38,895 nucleotides of DNA from JASGDB01 sp049841315 (lineage in GTDB: Bacteria > Bacteroidota > Bacteroidia > Flavobacteriales > Weeksellaceae), in assembly GCA_049841315.1 (NCBI GenBank), contig JASGDB010000070.1, positions 1 through 38,895 of the forward strand. The letters run 5' to 3'. The notes beneath the pieces are model-generated. The model was not told the origin of the DNA. It was given only the letters and a program-made list of their open reading frames with translations, and ran no database searches. Position 1 is the stretch's first letter; every line of letters starts with the position of its first letter. A program made the translations under genes and the position numbers. Shown piece by piece: positions 5,871 through 13,510 of this stretch.

Positions 5871-7193
5871 TTACAAAATCCCTCTCGCTTTTACCTCAAG
5901 ATATTTATTAATAACATCAATATTGAGATTTTCCGGCAAAGTATAAATCGTGTGGATTCCGTATTTTCGGAGTTCCTGAATGATGAGCTTTTTCTCGAAT
6001 TCAAATTTTTCCGCAATGATTTCATCATACACATCTTGAAGTGTTTCCGGATTGGAGCTGATGAGTTTCTGAAGTTCCGTATTTTTGAAAAACACCACAA
6101 TCAGCAAATGGTTTTTGGCAATTCCACGCAGGAATTTCATCTGGCGGTTCACGGCATCCAGTGTTTCAAAATTGGTAAAAAGCAAAACCAGACTCCGCTG
6201 ATTAATGCTGAATTTCACATCCTGATACAGCCGGTTGAAGTCGCTTTCGTAAAAATTGGTCTGGATATTATACAGTGCTTCCGAAATTTTCCGAAGTTGT
6301 CCGGATTTATGGTCGGCAGGAATTTTATTTTCCGTTTTTTTGGAGAACGTCATCATTCCCGCACGGTCACCTTTTTTCAGGATGATGTGGGAAAGCGCCA
6401 TTGCAGAATTAATGGAATAATCCAGAAGGCTTAGCCCGTTGAACGGCATCTGCATCGTCCGTCCTTTGTCGATGAGCATGTAGATACGCTGTGATTTTTC
6501 GTCCTGATACTGGTTCACCATCAGCTTGTTCTGTTTGGAAGTCGCTTTCCAGTTGATGGTTCGGATGTCATCGCCCTGAACATATTCTTTGATTTGCTCA
6601 AACTCCATCGTATGCCCGAGTCTCCGTATTTTTTTGATTCCGCCGAGAAGAAATTCATTCTGAAGTGCCATCAGTTCATATTTCCTCAAATGAACAAAAG
6701 ACGGATAACAAGGAAGCATCACATCTTTTTGAAAACGAAACCGCCGGCTCACAAGACCAAGAACCGAAAACGCATACACATTGAGGTTTCCGAAACTATA
6801 TTCTCCGCGCTCTTTGGGTTCGAGAAGATATTGGAAAAAAGCATTTTTTCCGCTTTCGATTTTCCTTTTAATCAGGAAATCCCTTTTCTGAAACTGAAAC
6901 GGAATTTCATCAATCACCTTTACCGAAACGGTATGAAAATAATTGTTTCTGATGTCGATTTTCACCGGATTTTCATCGCCGTTGGATAATTTTTCGGGAA
7001 GAATTCTCTGCGCCTGTACCGCATTTTTCTGATTGAAAAGCAACAGAAAATCTGCAATAAAAGCAACCACGACGAGAACCAGAAATCCATGCGAAATCCC
7101 CAGCATCAGCGGAAAGAAAAATGCCAGAATATAGCAGATTCCCACTCCGAAAAGCAGAAAAAACAAACGGTTGTTGAGATACAGGTTTTTCAA
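5871..7193 (-). CDS. DUF58 domain-containing membrane protein
   Basis: The 440-residue product has two N-terminal membrane helices (RLFFLLFGVGICYILAFFF and FLVLVVVAFIADFLLLFN), a beta-rich middle part, the DUF58 core (GDDIRTINWKATSKQNKLMV, about residues 208-227) and a vWA-like C-terminal half (RIYMLIDKGRTMQ, LVLLFTNFETLDAV). DUF58 genes regularly accompany MoxR ATPases and are thought to be their membrane clients or partners. The start is TTG at 7193: a stop codon lies two codons upstream and the next Met (about residue 31) would remove the first helix. It is downstream of moxR but separated by 182 bp of repeat DNA, so its expression may be uncoupled from the rest of the operon. The metal site DKGRT differs from the classical DxSxS. 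Confidence 0.88.
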   Translation of the reverse strand: MKNLYLNNRLFFLLFGVGICYILAFFFPLMLGISHGFLVLVVVAFIADFLLLFNQKNAVQAQRILPEKLSNGDENPVKIDIRNNYFHTVSVKVIDEIPFQFQKRDFLIKRKIESGKNAFFQYLLEPKERGEYSFGNLNVYAFSVLGLVSRRFRFQKDVMLPCYPSFVHLRKYELMALQNEFLLGGIKKIRRLGHTMEFEQIKEYVQGDDIRTINWKATSKQNKLMVNQYQDEKSQRIYMLIDKGRTMQMPFNGLSLLDYSINSAMALSHIILKKGDRAGMMTFSKKTENKIPADHKSGQLRKISEALYNIQTNFYESDFNRLYQDVKFSINQRSLVLLFTNFETLDAVNRQMKFLRGIAKNHLLIVVFFKNTELQKLISSNPETLQDVYDEIIAEKFEFEKKLIIQELRKYGIHTIYTLPENLNIDVINKYLEVKARGIL

Positions 7194-7210
7194 AATTCAA
7201 ATTTAATGTT

Positions 7211-7251
7211 TCGAGTTACGAGTTTCGAGTTTCGAGTTTCGGGATACGAGG
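7211..7251 (+). repeat. Imperfect tandem words TCGAGTTACGAG / TTTCGAGT
   Basis: About four copies of a 9-10 bp word (TCGAGTTACGAGTTTCGAGT begins it) lie between moxR and the DUF58 gene. The same family appears, more degenerate, at 3950-3985 and 35335-35360. Confidence 0.65.
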
Positions 7252-7253
7252 TA

Positions 7254-7311
7254 AACCACCCCGTCAAAATTTTCTTTTTGAAAATTTTGCCACCCCTCCG
7301 GAGGAGGGGAA
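7254..7311 (-). repeat. 58-bp double-hairpin repeat, copy 1
   Basis: Read on the minus strand it is made of CCCCTCC/GGAGGGG (3-nt loop), TGG, CAAAATTTTC/GAAAATTTTG (5-nt loop), then ACGGGGTGGTT. It matches copies 2 (18177-18234) and 3 (25015-25072) at all but 2-3 positions. It lies in the moxR-DUF58 spacer of the membrane operon. Confidence 0.9.
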
Positions 7312-7329
7312 TAGTTCCGTCATCTTACG

Positions 7330-7379
7330 GACTCCAGTACTTGGCTCTTTTTACTTTTTCCTTGGCTCTTATCTCTTAC
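7330..7379 (-). repeat. Word repeat GAGCCAAG...AAAAAGTAA...GAGCC abutting the moxR stop
   Basis: The minus strand reads TAAGAGATAAGAGCCAAGG and then AAAAAGTAAAAAGAGCCAAG. The first TAA is the moxR stop codon. A related stretch (AAGAGCCAAGAAAAAAGTAA, then CAAGAGCTAAG) precedes xth at 24921-24951. Confidence 0.6.
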
Positions 7380-8383
7380 CTCGGTATTTCAATACTCTCC
7401 AAAATCTGTCGTATAATTTCATCAGCAGTCAATCCTTCCATTTCACGTTCAGGAGAAACCACGACTCTGTGGCGGAGAACGGCATAGCTCGCTTCTTTAA
7501 TGTCTTCCGGTGTTACGAAATCTCTTCCGCGCAGTGCCGAAAATGCTTTGGAAGCAGAAAGCAGAGCAAGGCTTGCACGAGGTGAAGCACCCATATACAA
7601 AAACTGGTTTTCCCTTGTGTTCACAATGATTTTAGCAATGTATTCCAGAAGATTAGGCTCTACGATAACGTCTTTCACTAATTGCTGATACGATTTCAGT
7701 TGGCTTCCGGAGATTACTTTCTGCACCGCATCGGTTTTGTCTTCGGATTTGCTTTCGTGCTGGTTTTTGATGATAGAAATTTCCTGTTCAAGATTCGGAT
7801 ATTTCACTTCGATTTTGAAAAGGAAACGGTCGAGCTGAGCTTCTGGAAGACGATACGTTCCTTCGTGTTCAATAGGGTTCTGCGTAGCCACAACAAGGAA
7901 CGGCTCCTGCATTTCGTAGCAGATTCCGTCCATGGTAATCTGCCGTTCTTCCATCACTTCAAAAAGTGCGGCCTGTGTTTTCGCAGGAGAGCGGTTAATT
8001 TCGTCAATCAGCACAAAACTGGAAAATATCGGCCCTTTTTTAAACTCAAATTCCGAATTTTTCACGTTAAAAACAGAAGTTCCGAGAATATCGGACGGCA
8101 TCAAATCCGGAGTAAACTGTATCCGGCTGAAATCCACATCCACCGTTTTGGCGAGAAGTTTTGCGGTAATGGTTTTGGCAACGCCCGGCACGCCTTCAAT
8201 CAGAACATGTCCGTTGGAAAGCAGTGCGGCGAGAAGATGCTCTACCATTTTTTCCTGTCCGACGATTACTTTGGCAATTTCGGATTTTACTTTATCGAGG
8301 TTCTGCCTCATTTCCGCCATGTCAATTCTTGATTGGAACTGCGGAGCGGCGTTTTCCTGAGGTTGGTTTTCAAAATTTTCCAT
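7376..8383 (-). CDS. MoxR-family AAA+ ATPase
   Basis: MoxR proteins are AAA+ chaperone-type ATPases that help assemble or activate partner proteins, often vWA or DUF58 proteins. In this 335-residue product Walker A is EGVPGVAKT (about residues 63-71) and Walker B is FVLIDEINR. VATQNPIEHEGTYRLPEAQL carries sensor 1 and the MoxR signature. The C-terminal lid domain contains GASPRASLALLSASKAF. It is the fifth gene of the minus-strand cluster. A 99-bp spacer precedes it, with low-complexity TTACCAAT and TTACATT words and no strong promoter box. The stop codon lies inside an intergenic repeat word (7330-7379). Which protein it acts on is not known; DUF58 is the obvious candidate. Confidence 0.93.
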   Translation of the reverse strand: MENFENQPQENAAPQFQSRIDMAEMRQNLDKVKSEIAKVIVGQEKMVEHLLAALLSNGHVLIEGVPGVAKTITAKLLAKTVDVDFSRIQFTPDLMPSDILGTSVFNVKNSEFEFKKGPIFSSFVLIDEINRSPAKTQAALFEVMEERQITMDGICYEMQEPFLVVATQNPIEHEGTYRLPEAQLDRFLFKIEVKYPNLEQEISIIKNQHESKSEDKTDAVQKVISGSQLKSYQQLVKDVIVEPNLLEYIAKIIVNTRENQFLYMGASPRASLALLSASKAFSALRGRDFVTPEDIKEASYAVLRHRVVVSPEREMEGLTADEIIRQILESIEIPR

Positions 8384-8390
8384 ATTATTT

Positions 8391-8482
8391 TCAATTTACC
8401 AATTTATCAAGGTAATAATTTACCAATCTTTCTTCTCATTCTGTTTCCGATTGTTACATTGGCAGATTATTACATTGTTACA
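8391..8482. repeat. Low-complexity spacer words TTACCAAT and TTACATT
   Basis: The spacer between the DUF4350 gene and moxR contains ATTTACCAATTTA and AATTTACCAATC, then GTTACATTGGC and TTACATTGTTACATTA. These are imperfect reiterations of 7-8 bp words of the same general style as the other spacer repeats. Confidence 0.45.
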
Positions 8483-9646
8483 TTAATTCAAAATTTCGTC
8501 TAAAAGTGTATTCATTTTTATCAGGTCTTCCCGCATGACATTGAAATACGGGTCGCTTCCTTTTTTTATTAATTCAACCGCTTCGGCGATTTTTTCAATG
8601 CTTTTTCCTGTTTTCAGGTGAAGTTTTTTGATGAAATCTTCATCTAATTTTTGGGTATCAATCAGCAGGTCGATTCTTACTTTATGAAGAAAATACTGCG
8701 CTTTTTTTGCCATCATATCATGGAAATCGCCTTCCTGAAGATAGAGATTTCCGATGCTTTTGATAAATTCCACTGATTTATTTTTCAGAGGTTCTTCCAC
8801 CGGAACGATTCTCTGTTTTCTTTTCGCATTGAAAAATACGAAAATAATCAGTCCGCCGATAAGAAGCCACCACGCATATTTGAGCGGAGGATTGGCGAGG
8901 ATAAATCTGAGTGTTGAACCGGAATGAAACGTACCCGAATCCGTAAACCAAATTGTTTCCCTTTTCGGAAGATAAGAGAAAACATCCTGCGCATATTTTT
9001 CATTTCCTTTTTTCAGGAGGTAATAATTGGTGATGAACAGAGGTTCGGAGTGAAGATAAATATTTCCTTTTCCGTACGGTATTTTCACAAAATGAGCTCC
9101 GTTTTTGCTGTCTTTTGCAGAGGTTTTCCCGAGTATTTCAATGTTTTTTCCTACCCAGCGGAAACCGCTTCTTCCGGGAAGTTTGTCTAATTGCAGAGAA
9201 TCCTTCGGAAATTTTGTATCGGTGAGTTTCAGGGTATTTTCATCTTCAAAATTGAGTGTTTCCAAATCGCCGATTTCCAGAGAATCCAGGATTTCTCCGT
9301 AAATATCTTCCGAAATCAGAAAGAAATCCGAACCTTTTTCTACCTGAGAAAGTATCTTTTTGGCGGATTGTCCGTCAACGATTTTGTTAATCATCAGGAT
9401 ATTTTTCGGAGGTTCGTTTTTATGGATATTGTAATAATCGTAAGGAGATTGTTCTGTTTTTTTGAGCGTATCGCCGAGCAGTTTCTGAGCTTCTCGATTA
9501 AAAATATAAAGTCCGAAAGGCGTTTTTTCTTCCGTGTCAAAATTTTTGCGCCAGTCGACCATTTCGGTTTTGGAGAACTGAAGAACCGCCAGCACCGCCA
9601 TAACGATGATGAAAAGAATAATGTAAAGCCTAAACGTTTTGTTCAT
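8483..9646 (-). CDS. DUF4350 domain-containing membrane protein
   Basis: The 387-residue product has an N-terminal membrane anchor (LYIILFIIVMAVLAVLQF, residues about 7-24), a large extracytoplasmic domain of DUF4350 type (TPFGLYIFNREAQKLLGD; ILSQVEKGSDFFLISE; KIPYGKGNIYLHSEPLFI), a second membrane helix near residue 245 (AWWLLIGGLIIFVFFN) and a cytoplasmic tail. The PYGKGNIY segment resembles the GATase-like fold seen in the family. The function is unknown. It starts 9 bp after the DUF4129 gene stops, so the two are surely co-transcribed. Such genes recur next to MoxR/DUF58/DUF4129 genes in bacteria. Confidence 0.82.
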   Translation of the reverse strand: MNKTFRLYIILFIIVMAVLAVLQFSKTEMVDWRKNFDTEEKTPFGLYIFNREAQKLLGDTLKKTEQSPYDYYNIHKNEPPKNILMINKIVDGQSAKKILSQVEKGSDFFLISEDIYGEILDSLEIGDLETLNFEDENTLKLTDTKFPKDSLQLDKLPGRSGFRWVGKNIEILGKTSAKDSKNGAHFVKIPYGKGNIYLHSEPLFITNYYLLKKGNEKYAQDVFSYLPKRETIWFTDSGTFHSGSTLRFILANPPLKYAWWLLIGGLIIFVFFNAKRKQRIVPVEEPLKNKSVEFIKSIGNLYLQEGDFHDMMAKKAQYFLHKVRIDLLIDTQKLDEDFIKKLHLKTGKSIEKIAEAVELIKKGSDPYFNVMREDLIKMNTLLDEILN

Positions 9647-9655
9647 GATACTTTT

Positions 9656-10456
9656 TTATAATTCCGGTTGTTCAAATTCTTTCCGGAACTGGTGATATTC
9701 CGTTTCACTAAGGTCAAATTCGCCGTACCACACATTATCGAAAATATACGCCAGCTTTTTATACCTTGCTTTCAATTTTTCTTCTTTCAGCTCGTAAAAA
9801 TAATCGAGGTTGGTTTTTTCGGGATTCCATTCAATGGCTTTTTTGTCCGATAATTTTTTCAGTAAAAAAAGGAAATGATACCGTATCGCGGAACGGAAAT
9901 CTTTCTGCCTTTCAAACTGAAGAATACTTTCAGGAAAATTGATTTCATGGATGTTTTCGTGGAGGTCTCCGCTTCTGATATCGAGCTTTTTATTCTTTTT
10001 TCCGAAGAAGAAATTTCCCTCTTTGTTCAATAGAAATCTGAGTAGAAAATACAATGCTGTTCCGGCAATAATGATAGCAAGAAATTTCAGAATCGTATTG
10101 GTAATTTCCGTAGCTTTCAGCGGAGCCATTTCCCCGAAAATAGATTCGATTATTTTTTTAATTCTTCGTTCTATTTTTGCCCAAAGGGATTCTTTCGGTT
10201 TTACAATGGTGTAATTGAACTCTTCGCCTTTGTATTTTTCTCTGAAATTGGCATCAAATGTTTTAGGATAAGTTGTGTTGGAAGTTTCCCTGTTTTCCCT
10301 CAGTAGAGAGTCTACGGGAAGCATGTTTTCATAATAATCACCTTCTTCCTTCCACAAAGAATCTGCCTCTATCGTAACGGGCGGTGGCGGAACATCCTGT
10401 GCGTAAATGCCGGATGAAAGGAGAAAAACGAAGAAAACAAACGGTTTAATTTTCAT
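9656..10456 (-). CDS. DUF4129 domain-containing membrane protein
   Basis: The 266-residue product starts MKIKPFVFFVFLLSSGIYAQ, a cleavable signal peptide. A proline-rich periplasmic part follows, then one membrane helix (FLAIIIAGTALYFLLRFLL, about residue 135) and a cytoplasmic DUF4129 segment (FRSAIRYHFLFLLKKLSDKK; AIEWNPEKTNLDYFYELKE). In family terms this is a membrane partner in MoxR-type clusters; no reaction is known. An in-frame Met exists seven codons upstream, but the signal peptide favours the start at 10456. The start overlaps the 3' end of the preceding membrane-protein gene by 11 bp, which implies translational coupling. Confidence 0.8.
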   Translation of the reverse strand: MKIKPFVFFVFLLSSGIYAQDVPPPPVTIEADSLWKEEGDYYENMLPVDSLLRENRETSNTTYPKTFDANFREKYKGEEFNYTIVKPKESLWAKIERRIKKIIESIFGEMAPLKATEITNTILKFLAIIIAGTALYFLLRFLLNKEGNFFFGKKNKKLDIRSGDLHENIHEINFPESILQFERQKDFRSAIRYHFLFLLKKLSDKKAIEWNPEKTNLDYFYELKEEKLKARYKKLAYIFDNVWYGEFDLSETEYHQFRKEFEQPEL

Positions 10457-11420
10457 AATTTGTCCCGATAGAATCAATTTCCAGCATATCCATTTTCTGG
10501 TGAAAGTCCGTACGGCTGTCGTAGTACATCAGTCCGGAAGCAATCATCAGAATATTCATTAAAACAAGCGAAACGAGAAAAGAAAAGCCATACAAAACGA
10601 AAACCAAAATTCCCATAGCACCTTCCGTCGGATTGCTTTCAAAACTTCCGGAACCTCCCGGAACGGTGAACAATGCTGCATAAAATATAATCATCGGAAT
10701 CATGGTGAAAATCATCGTTACGATATAATTAATGAGATAAATGATGAAAGTTGTTCCCCAATATTTCCAGAACGGAGATTTTTCATTGCTGTTAGCGTAT
10801 GAAAACTGCGCGCGTACGGCATAGCTCAGCGATTCAAAAAAGCCTTTTTTGGTGATGAGATAATCGTACAGCAGAAAGTTGATGGTATTAATGGAAGCGG
10901 GCATTAATAAAATCAAAATGAATAATCCGATAACAATGAGAATCAGCGCATAACTAATCAGCATTATAATAACAAAAGCAGGCGTAACAATGAAAATCAG
11001 CCCGAGAAAAAGCCGGAAAATTCTGCCGAAATTGTTTTTCAAATCTTTCAGAATCTGGTCGGAAGTAATATTGGTTTCTCCCGTTTCGGCAAGCCTTTTC
11101 ATGTAAAAAACAGGGAAAGAGTAGGAAACTACCGCTATGGCAAGCCCCAGAATAAACAACAAACCGACCAGCACAACGAGCATTCCCGTATTGTTTTCAA
11201 AGTATTCTTCAAAATAGTAGCTTTCTCCTCCGACATTAGAGCCGAACAACTGCATGAAAAATTCCCTGTATCCGAAGACCAATAGTGCTACCATGATGAT
11301 AAGCAGGATTCCGTTCAGCAGGAAATAATTTTTGAAATAATTCTTTCCGTACACTTTGAAAAAGCGGAAACTGTCGTTAATCAGCTCGCTGAAATTTCTT
11401 TTTTTATAAAACTGTATCAT
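10446..11420 (-). CDS. Polytopic membrane protein of unknown function
   Basis: The 324-residue product has about six membrane helices: FLLNGILLIIMVALLVFGY, MLVVLVGLLFILGLAIAVV, a long double one at IFIVTPAFVIIMLISYALIL/IVIGLFILILLMP, FIIYLINYIVTMIFTMIPMI and ILVFVLYGFSFLVSLVLMNI. Between them is a cytoplasmic-looking loop ending in a conserved-type stretch (KKGFFESLSYAVRAQFSYAN). The topology resembles DUF4013/DUF975-like 'membrane integral' proteins, but I cannot assign a family. The ATG overlaps the stop of the SpoIIM-like gene (ATGA), so both are made as a unit. The position between SpoIIM and DUF4129 genes suggests it belongs to the same MoxR-linked membrane complex. Confidence 0.8.
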   Translation of the reverse strand: MIQFYKKRNFSELINDSFRFFKVYGKNYFKNYFLLNGILLIIMVALLVFGYREFFMQLFGSNVGGESYYFEEYFENNTGMLVVLVGLLFILGLAIAVVSYSFPVFYMKRLAETGETNITSDQILKDLKNNFGRIFRLFLGLIFIVTPAFVIIMLISYALILIVIGLFILILLMPASINTINFLLYDYLITKKGFFESLSYAVRAQFSYANSNEKSPFWKYWGTTFIIYLINYIVTMIFTMIPMIIFYAALFTVPGGSGSFESNPTEGAMGILVFVLYGFSFLVSLVLMNILMIASGLMYYDSRTDFHQKMDMLEIDSIGTNYEN

Positions 11421-12382
11421 GTGTTTTTCATTTTTAAGTGAACAATATGTGGATAAATAAAATAATAATAACCGATAATCAAAAGACTTCCGAAGATAAT
11501 CACAATGTTGAGAAATCCCGGCATGGTTTGCGCGTGTCTCGTAACATAACCTTCAATAATTCCCGCAACAATCGTAAAAGGAACAGTGCTGAGGAAAATT
11601 TTTAAAGCATCCCTGAAACCGATTTTAAAGGAATTGAGCCTCGAAAAAGTTCCCGGAAAAAGAATGGAAGCTCCCAGAATCAGCCCAGCCATGGCTTCTA
11701 CTACCATGCTGAAAATTTCAAAAGTTCCGTGAAGCCAAATGCCTTTTGCGGAATCTTTTAATGCGCCGTGTTCTGCAAAGAAATATTGAAATGAGCCGAG
11801 CATAATGCTGTTGTTCATCAAAGCGAACAGTGTTCCGATTCCTCCGAAAATACCGAGAATGAACAATGTAGCTCCTACTTTCAGATTGTTGAAAATAATC
11901 GCTATTGAAGTTCCCCATGTAGAACCGGATTCGTAAACTCCGGTAGGATTTCCGTTTTTGATGTTTTCGATGGTCATGTTTACGTAGCCTTCTCCCAAGA
12001 TGATTTTCACGAAATCTTTATCATAATAAGAGGAAATAAAGCCAATCAGCGTAAAAAGAATAAAGAACCCGAAAGCATAAAGCAAATATCTCCTGTACTG
12101 ATACACCAACATCGGAACTTCCGTTTTGAAAAAATACAGAATCCGGTTTTTCTCCGTTCTCCGTGTTTTGTAAATCCTTTGAAAAATGCGTGAAGCAAGG
12201 TAATTGAGGTAAACGGTGGTTTTGCTTTTAGGATAATAGGTTTGCGCAAAAGAAAGGTCGTTCACCAGATTAATGTAAACGGAAGAAAGGTCATCGGGAT
12301 TTTTTTTCACATTTCCGGTGATTACTTTCTCGATTTCCAGCCATTTTTCTTTATTTTGCTTTATAAATGCAACCTCTCTCAT
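11417..12382 (-). CDS. Stage II sporulation protein M (SpoIIM)-family membrane protein
   Basis: The 321-residue product starts MREVAFIKQNKEKWLEIEKV. It has a cytoplasmic N-terminal helical region, then four or five membrane helices (YLLYAFGFFILFTLIGFISS; GATLFILGIFGGIGTLFAL; IFSMVVEAMAGLILGASIL; IVIIFGSLLIIGYYYFIYPH). The SpoIIM-type motif is the segment LHGTFEIFSMVVEAMAGL. In Bacillus SpoIIM takes part in peptidoglycan remodelling during engulfment. Here the organism does not sporulate, and the family is found widely with RDD and MoxR genes. The frame extends upstream to 12415, but the ATG at 12382 matches the family start. It is the first gene of the minus-strand cluster and diverges from the RDD gene with only 24 bp between start codons. 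Confidence 0.88.
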   Translation of the reverse strand: MREVAFIKQNKEKWLEIEKVITGNVKKNPDDLSSVYINLVNDLSFAQTYYPKSKTTVYLNYLASRIFQRIYKTRRTEKNRILYFFKTEVPMLVYQYRRYLLYAFGFFILFTLIGFISSYYDKDFVKIILGEGYVNMTIENIKNGNPTGVYESGSTWGTSIAIIFNNLKVGATLFILGIFGGIGTLFALMNNSIMLGSFQYFFAEHGALKDSAKGIWLHGTFEIFSMVVEAMAGLILGASILFPGTFSRLNSFKIGFRDALKIFLSTVPFTIVAGIIEGYVTRHAQTMPGFLNIVIIFGSLLIIGYYYFIYPHIVHLKMKNT

Positions 12383-12406
12383 ACGAAATGCTAAATTACT
12401 AAAATT

Positions 12407-13159
12407 ATGTCGCAAATTGATATTACCACTTCACAAAATGTAAATATTACGTTTACGCTGGCAAGCGTAGGAGACCGTATTGTGGCGTTTATCCTGGATT
12501 GTGTTGTGATGCTTGCGTATGGAATGGCGGTCATTCTTTTTTTCGTTTATGTCCTAAACATCGAATATTTTTTCTCGCGGATGGATGACTGGTCGGTAAG
12601 GGCGGTTCTTATACTGCTTTTTCTTCCGGTTTCCTTTTATGCGCTGGCTTGTGAAATGCTGATGGAGGGGCAAACTTTCGGAAAGAAAATCATGAAAATA
12701 AAAGCAGTGAAAATAGACGGTTATCAGGCAGGTTTTGGAGATTTTGTGATGAGGTGGATTTTCCGTACGGCGGAAATCTGGATTACATCGGGAATTCCGG
12801 CTGTGATTTCCATTATTGTATCCGGAAAGAACCAGCGGTTGGGAGATATGGCTTCCGGAACGGCGGTGATTTCACTGAAAAATTCGGTGAATATTTCCCA
12901 CACGATTCTGGAAAATCTCAAAGAAGATTATGTTCCCTCTTTTCCGCAGGTGATAGCGCTTTCGGATAATGATATGAGAATCATCAAAGAAAATTTTCAG
13001 AAAGCGGTGCGTATCGACGACCGTATGATTATCAGCAGGCTTACTACAAAAATCAAAGAAATCCTGAAACTGGAATATGATGAACGGCAGTTCACTCAAA
13101 GACAGTTCATCGGCACGGTTATTAAGGATTATAATTTTTATACGGGAAAGGGAAATTAA
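12407..13159 (+). CDS. RDD family membrane protein
   Basis: The 250-residue product has the RDD signature: ASVGDRIVAFILDCVVMLAY (R, D and D in and before helix 1), helix 2 VLILLFLPVSFYALACEML, then EGQTFGKKIMKIKAVKIDG and DMASGTAVI. A soluble C-terminal tail of about 80 residues follows. RDD proteins are small membrane proteins, some proposed to be transporters; this one most likely works with the adjacent SpoIIM/MoxR set, since RDD-SpoIIM-MoxR neighbourhoods recur in bacteria. No other gene of the cluster is on this strand. Its promoter must overlap the 5' end of the divergent gene because only 24 bp separate the two ATGs. Confidence 0.88.
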   Translation: MSQIDITTSQNVNITFTLASVGDRIVAFILDCVVMLAYGMAVILFFVYVLNIEYFFSRMDDWSVRAVLILLFLPVSFYALACEMLMEGQTFGKKIMKIKAVKIDGYQAGFGDFVMRWIFRTAEIWITSGIPAVISIIVSGKNQRLGDMASGTAVISLKNSVNISHTILENLKEDYVPSFPQVIALSDNDMRIIKENFQKAVRIDDRMIISRLTTKIKEILKLEYDERQFTQRQFIGTVIKDYNFYTGKGN

Positions 13160-13166
13160 TTTTTCG

Positions 13167-13174
13167 TAATTTTA
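13167..13174 (+). promoter_or_regulatory. Possible -7 box of the GNAT gene
   Basis: TAATTTTA differs from TAnnTTTG at the last base. It lies 12 bases before the ATG at 13187 in the 27-bp RDD-GNAT spacer. Confidence 0.3.
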
Positions 13175-13186
13175 ACAAAAAGAAAA

Positions 13187-13474
13187 ATGAAATTCGAGAA
13201 TAACAAATCAGGAAACGGCGGAGTGATTACTATGTGCAATGATACGGAGGAAATTGGAAGACTTACCTATACGGTTTTCCCTGATGACTCAAGGCTGATT
13301 ATTTCATTTGTTCAGGTGTATCCTAAGCATGAAGGCAAAGGCATGGGAAAATTTCTGGTGGAAGAAGCTCTTCGTTTTGCCGGAGAAAACAGATGGAAAG
13401 TGTATCCTCACTGCTCCTATTCACGGGCGGTGATGAGCAGAATGAGCGATATAGACGATATTTTTATCAAATGA
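13187..13474 (+). CDS. GNAT family N-acetyltransferase (small YjdJ-type)
   Basis: The 95-residue product belongs to the short Acetyltransf_CG-type GNATs. The acetyl-CoA loop is HEGKGMGKFLVEEALRFAGE (about residues 46-65), preceded by ISFVQVYPK. The C-terminus has the typical KVYPHCSYSRAVMSR. It lies just downstream of the RDD gene on the same strand (27 bp), so it may share its transcript, and ends at a strong terminator. The substrate is unknown; these minimal GNATs lack an obvious acceptor domain. Confidence 0.88.
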   Translation: MKFENNKSGNGGVITMCNDTEEIGRLTYTVFPDDSRLIISFVQVYPKHEGKGMGKFLVEEALRFAGENRWKVYPHCSYSRAVMSRMSDIDDIFIK

Positions 13475-13502
13475 AAAACGAAACTCGCAGAGTTTCGTTT
13501 TT
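13474..13502. terminator. Bidirectional rho-independent terminator
   Basis: AAAAACGAAACTC (13474-13486) and GAGTTTCGTTTTT (13490-13502) form a perfect 13-bp stem with a 3-nt loop. It serves both the GNAT gene (plus) and yebC (minus). Confidence 0.85.
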
Positions 13503-13510
13503 TGTTTTTT

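Noticed and set aside
7682..8332. 216-codon open frame on the plus strand
   Set aside because: It is antisense to moxR, rich in Phe/His/Arg runs without domain structure, and is a shadow of the real gene.
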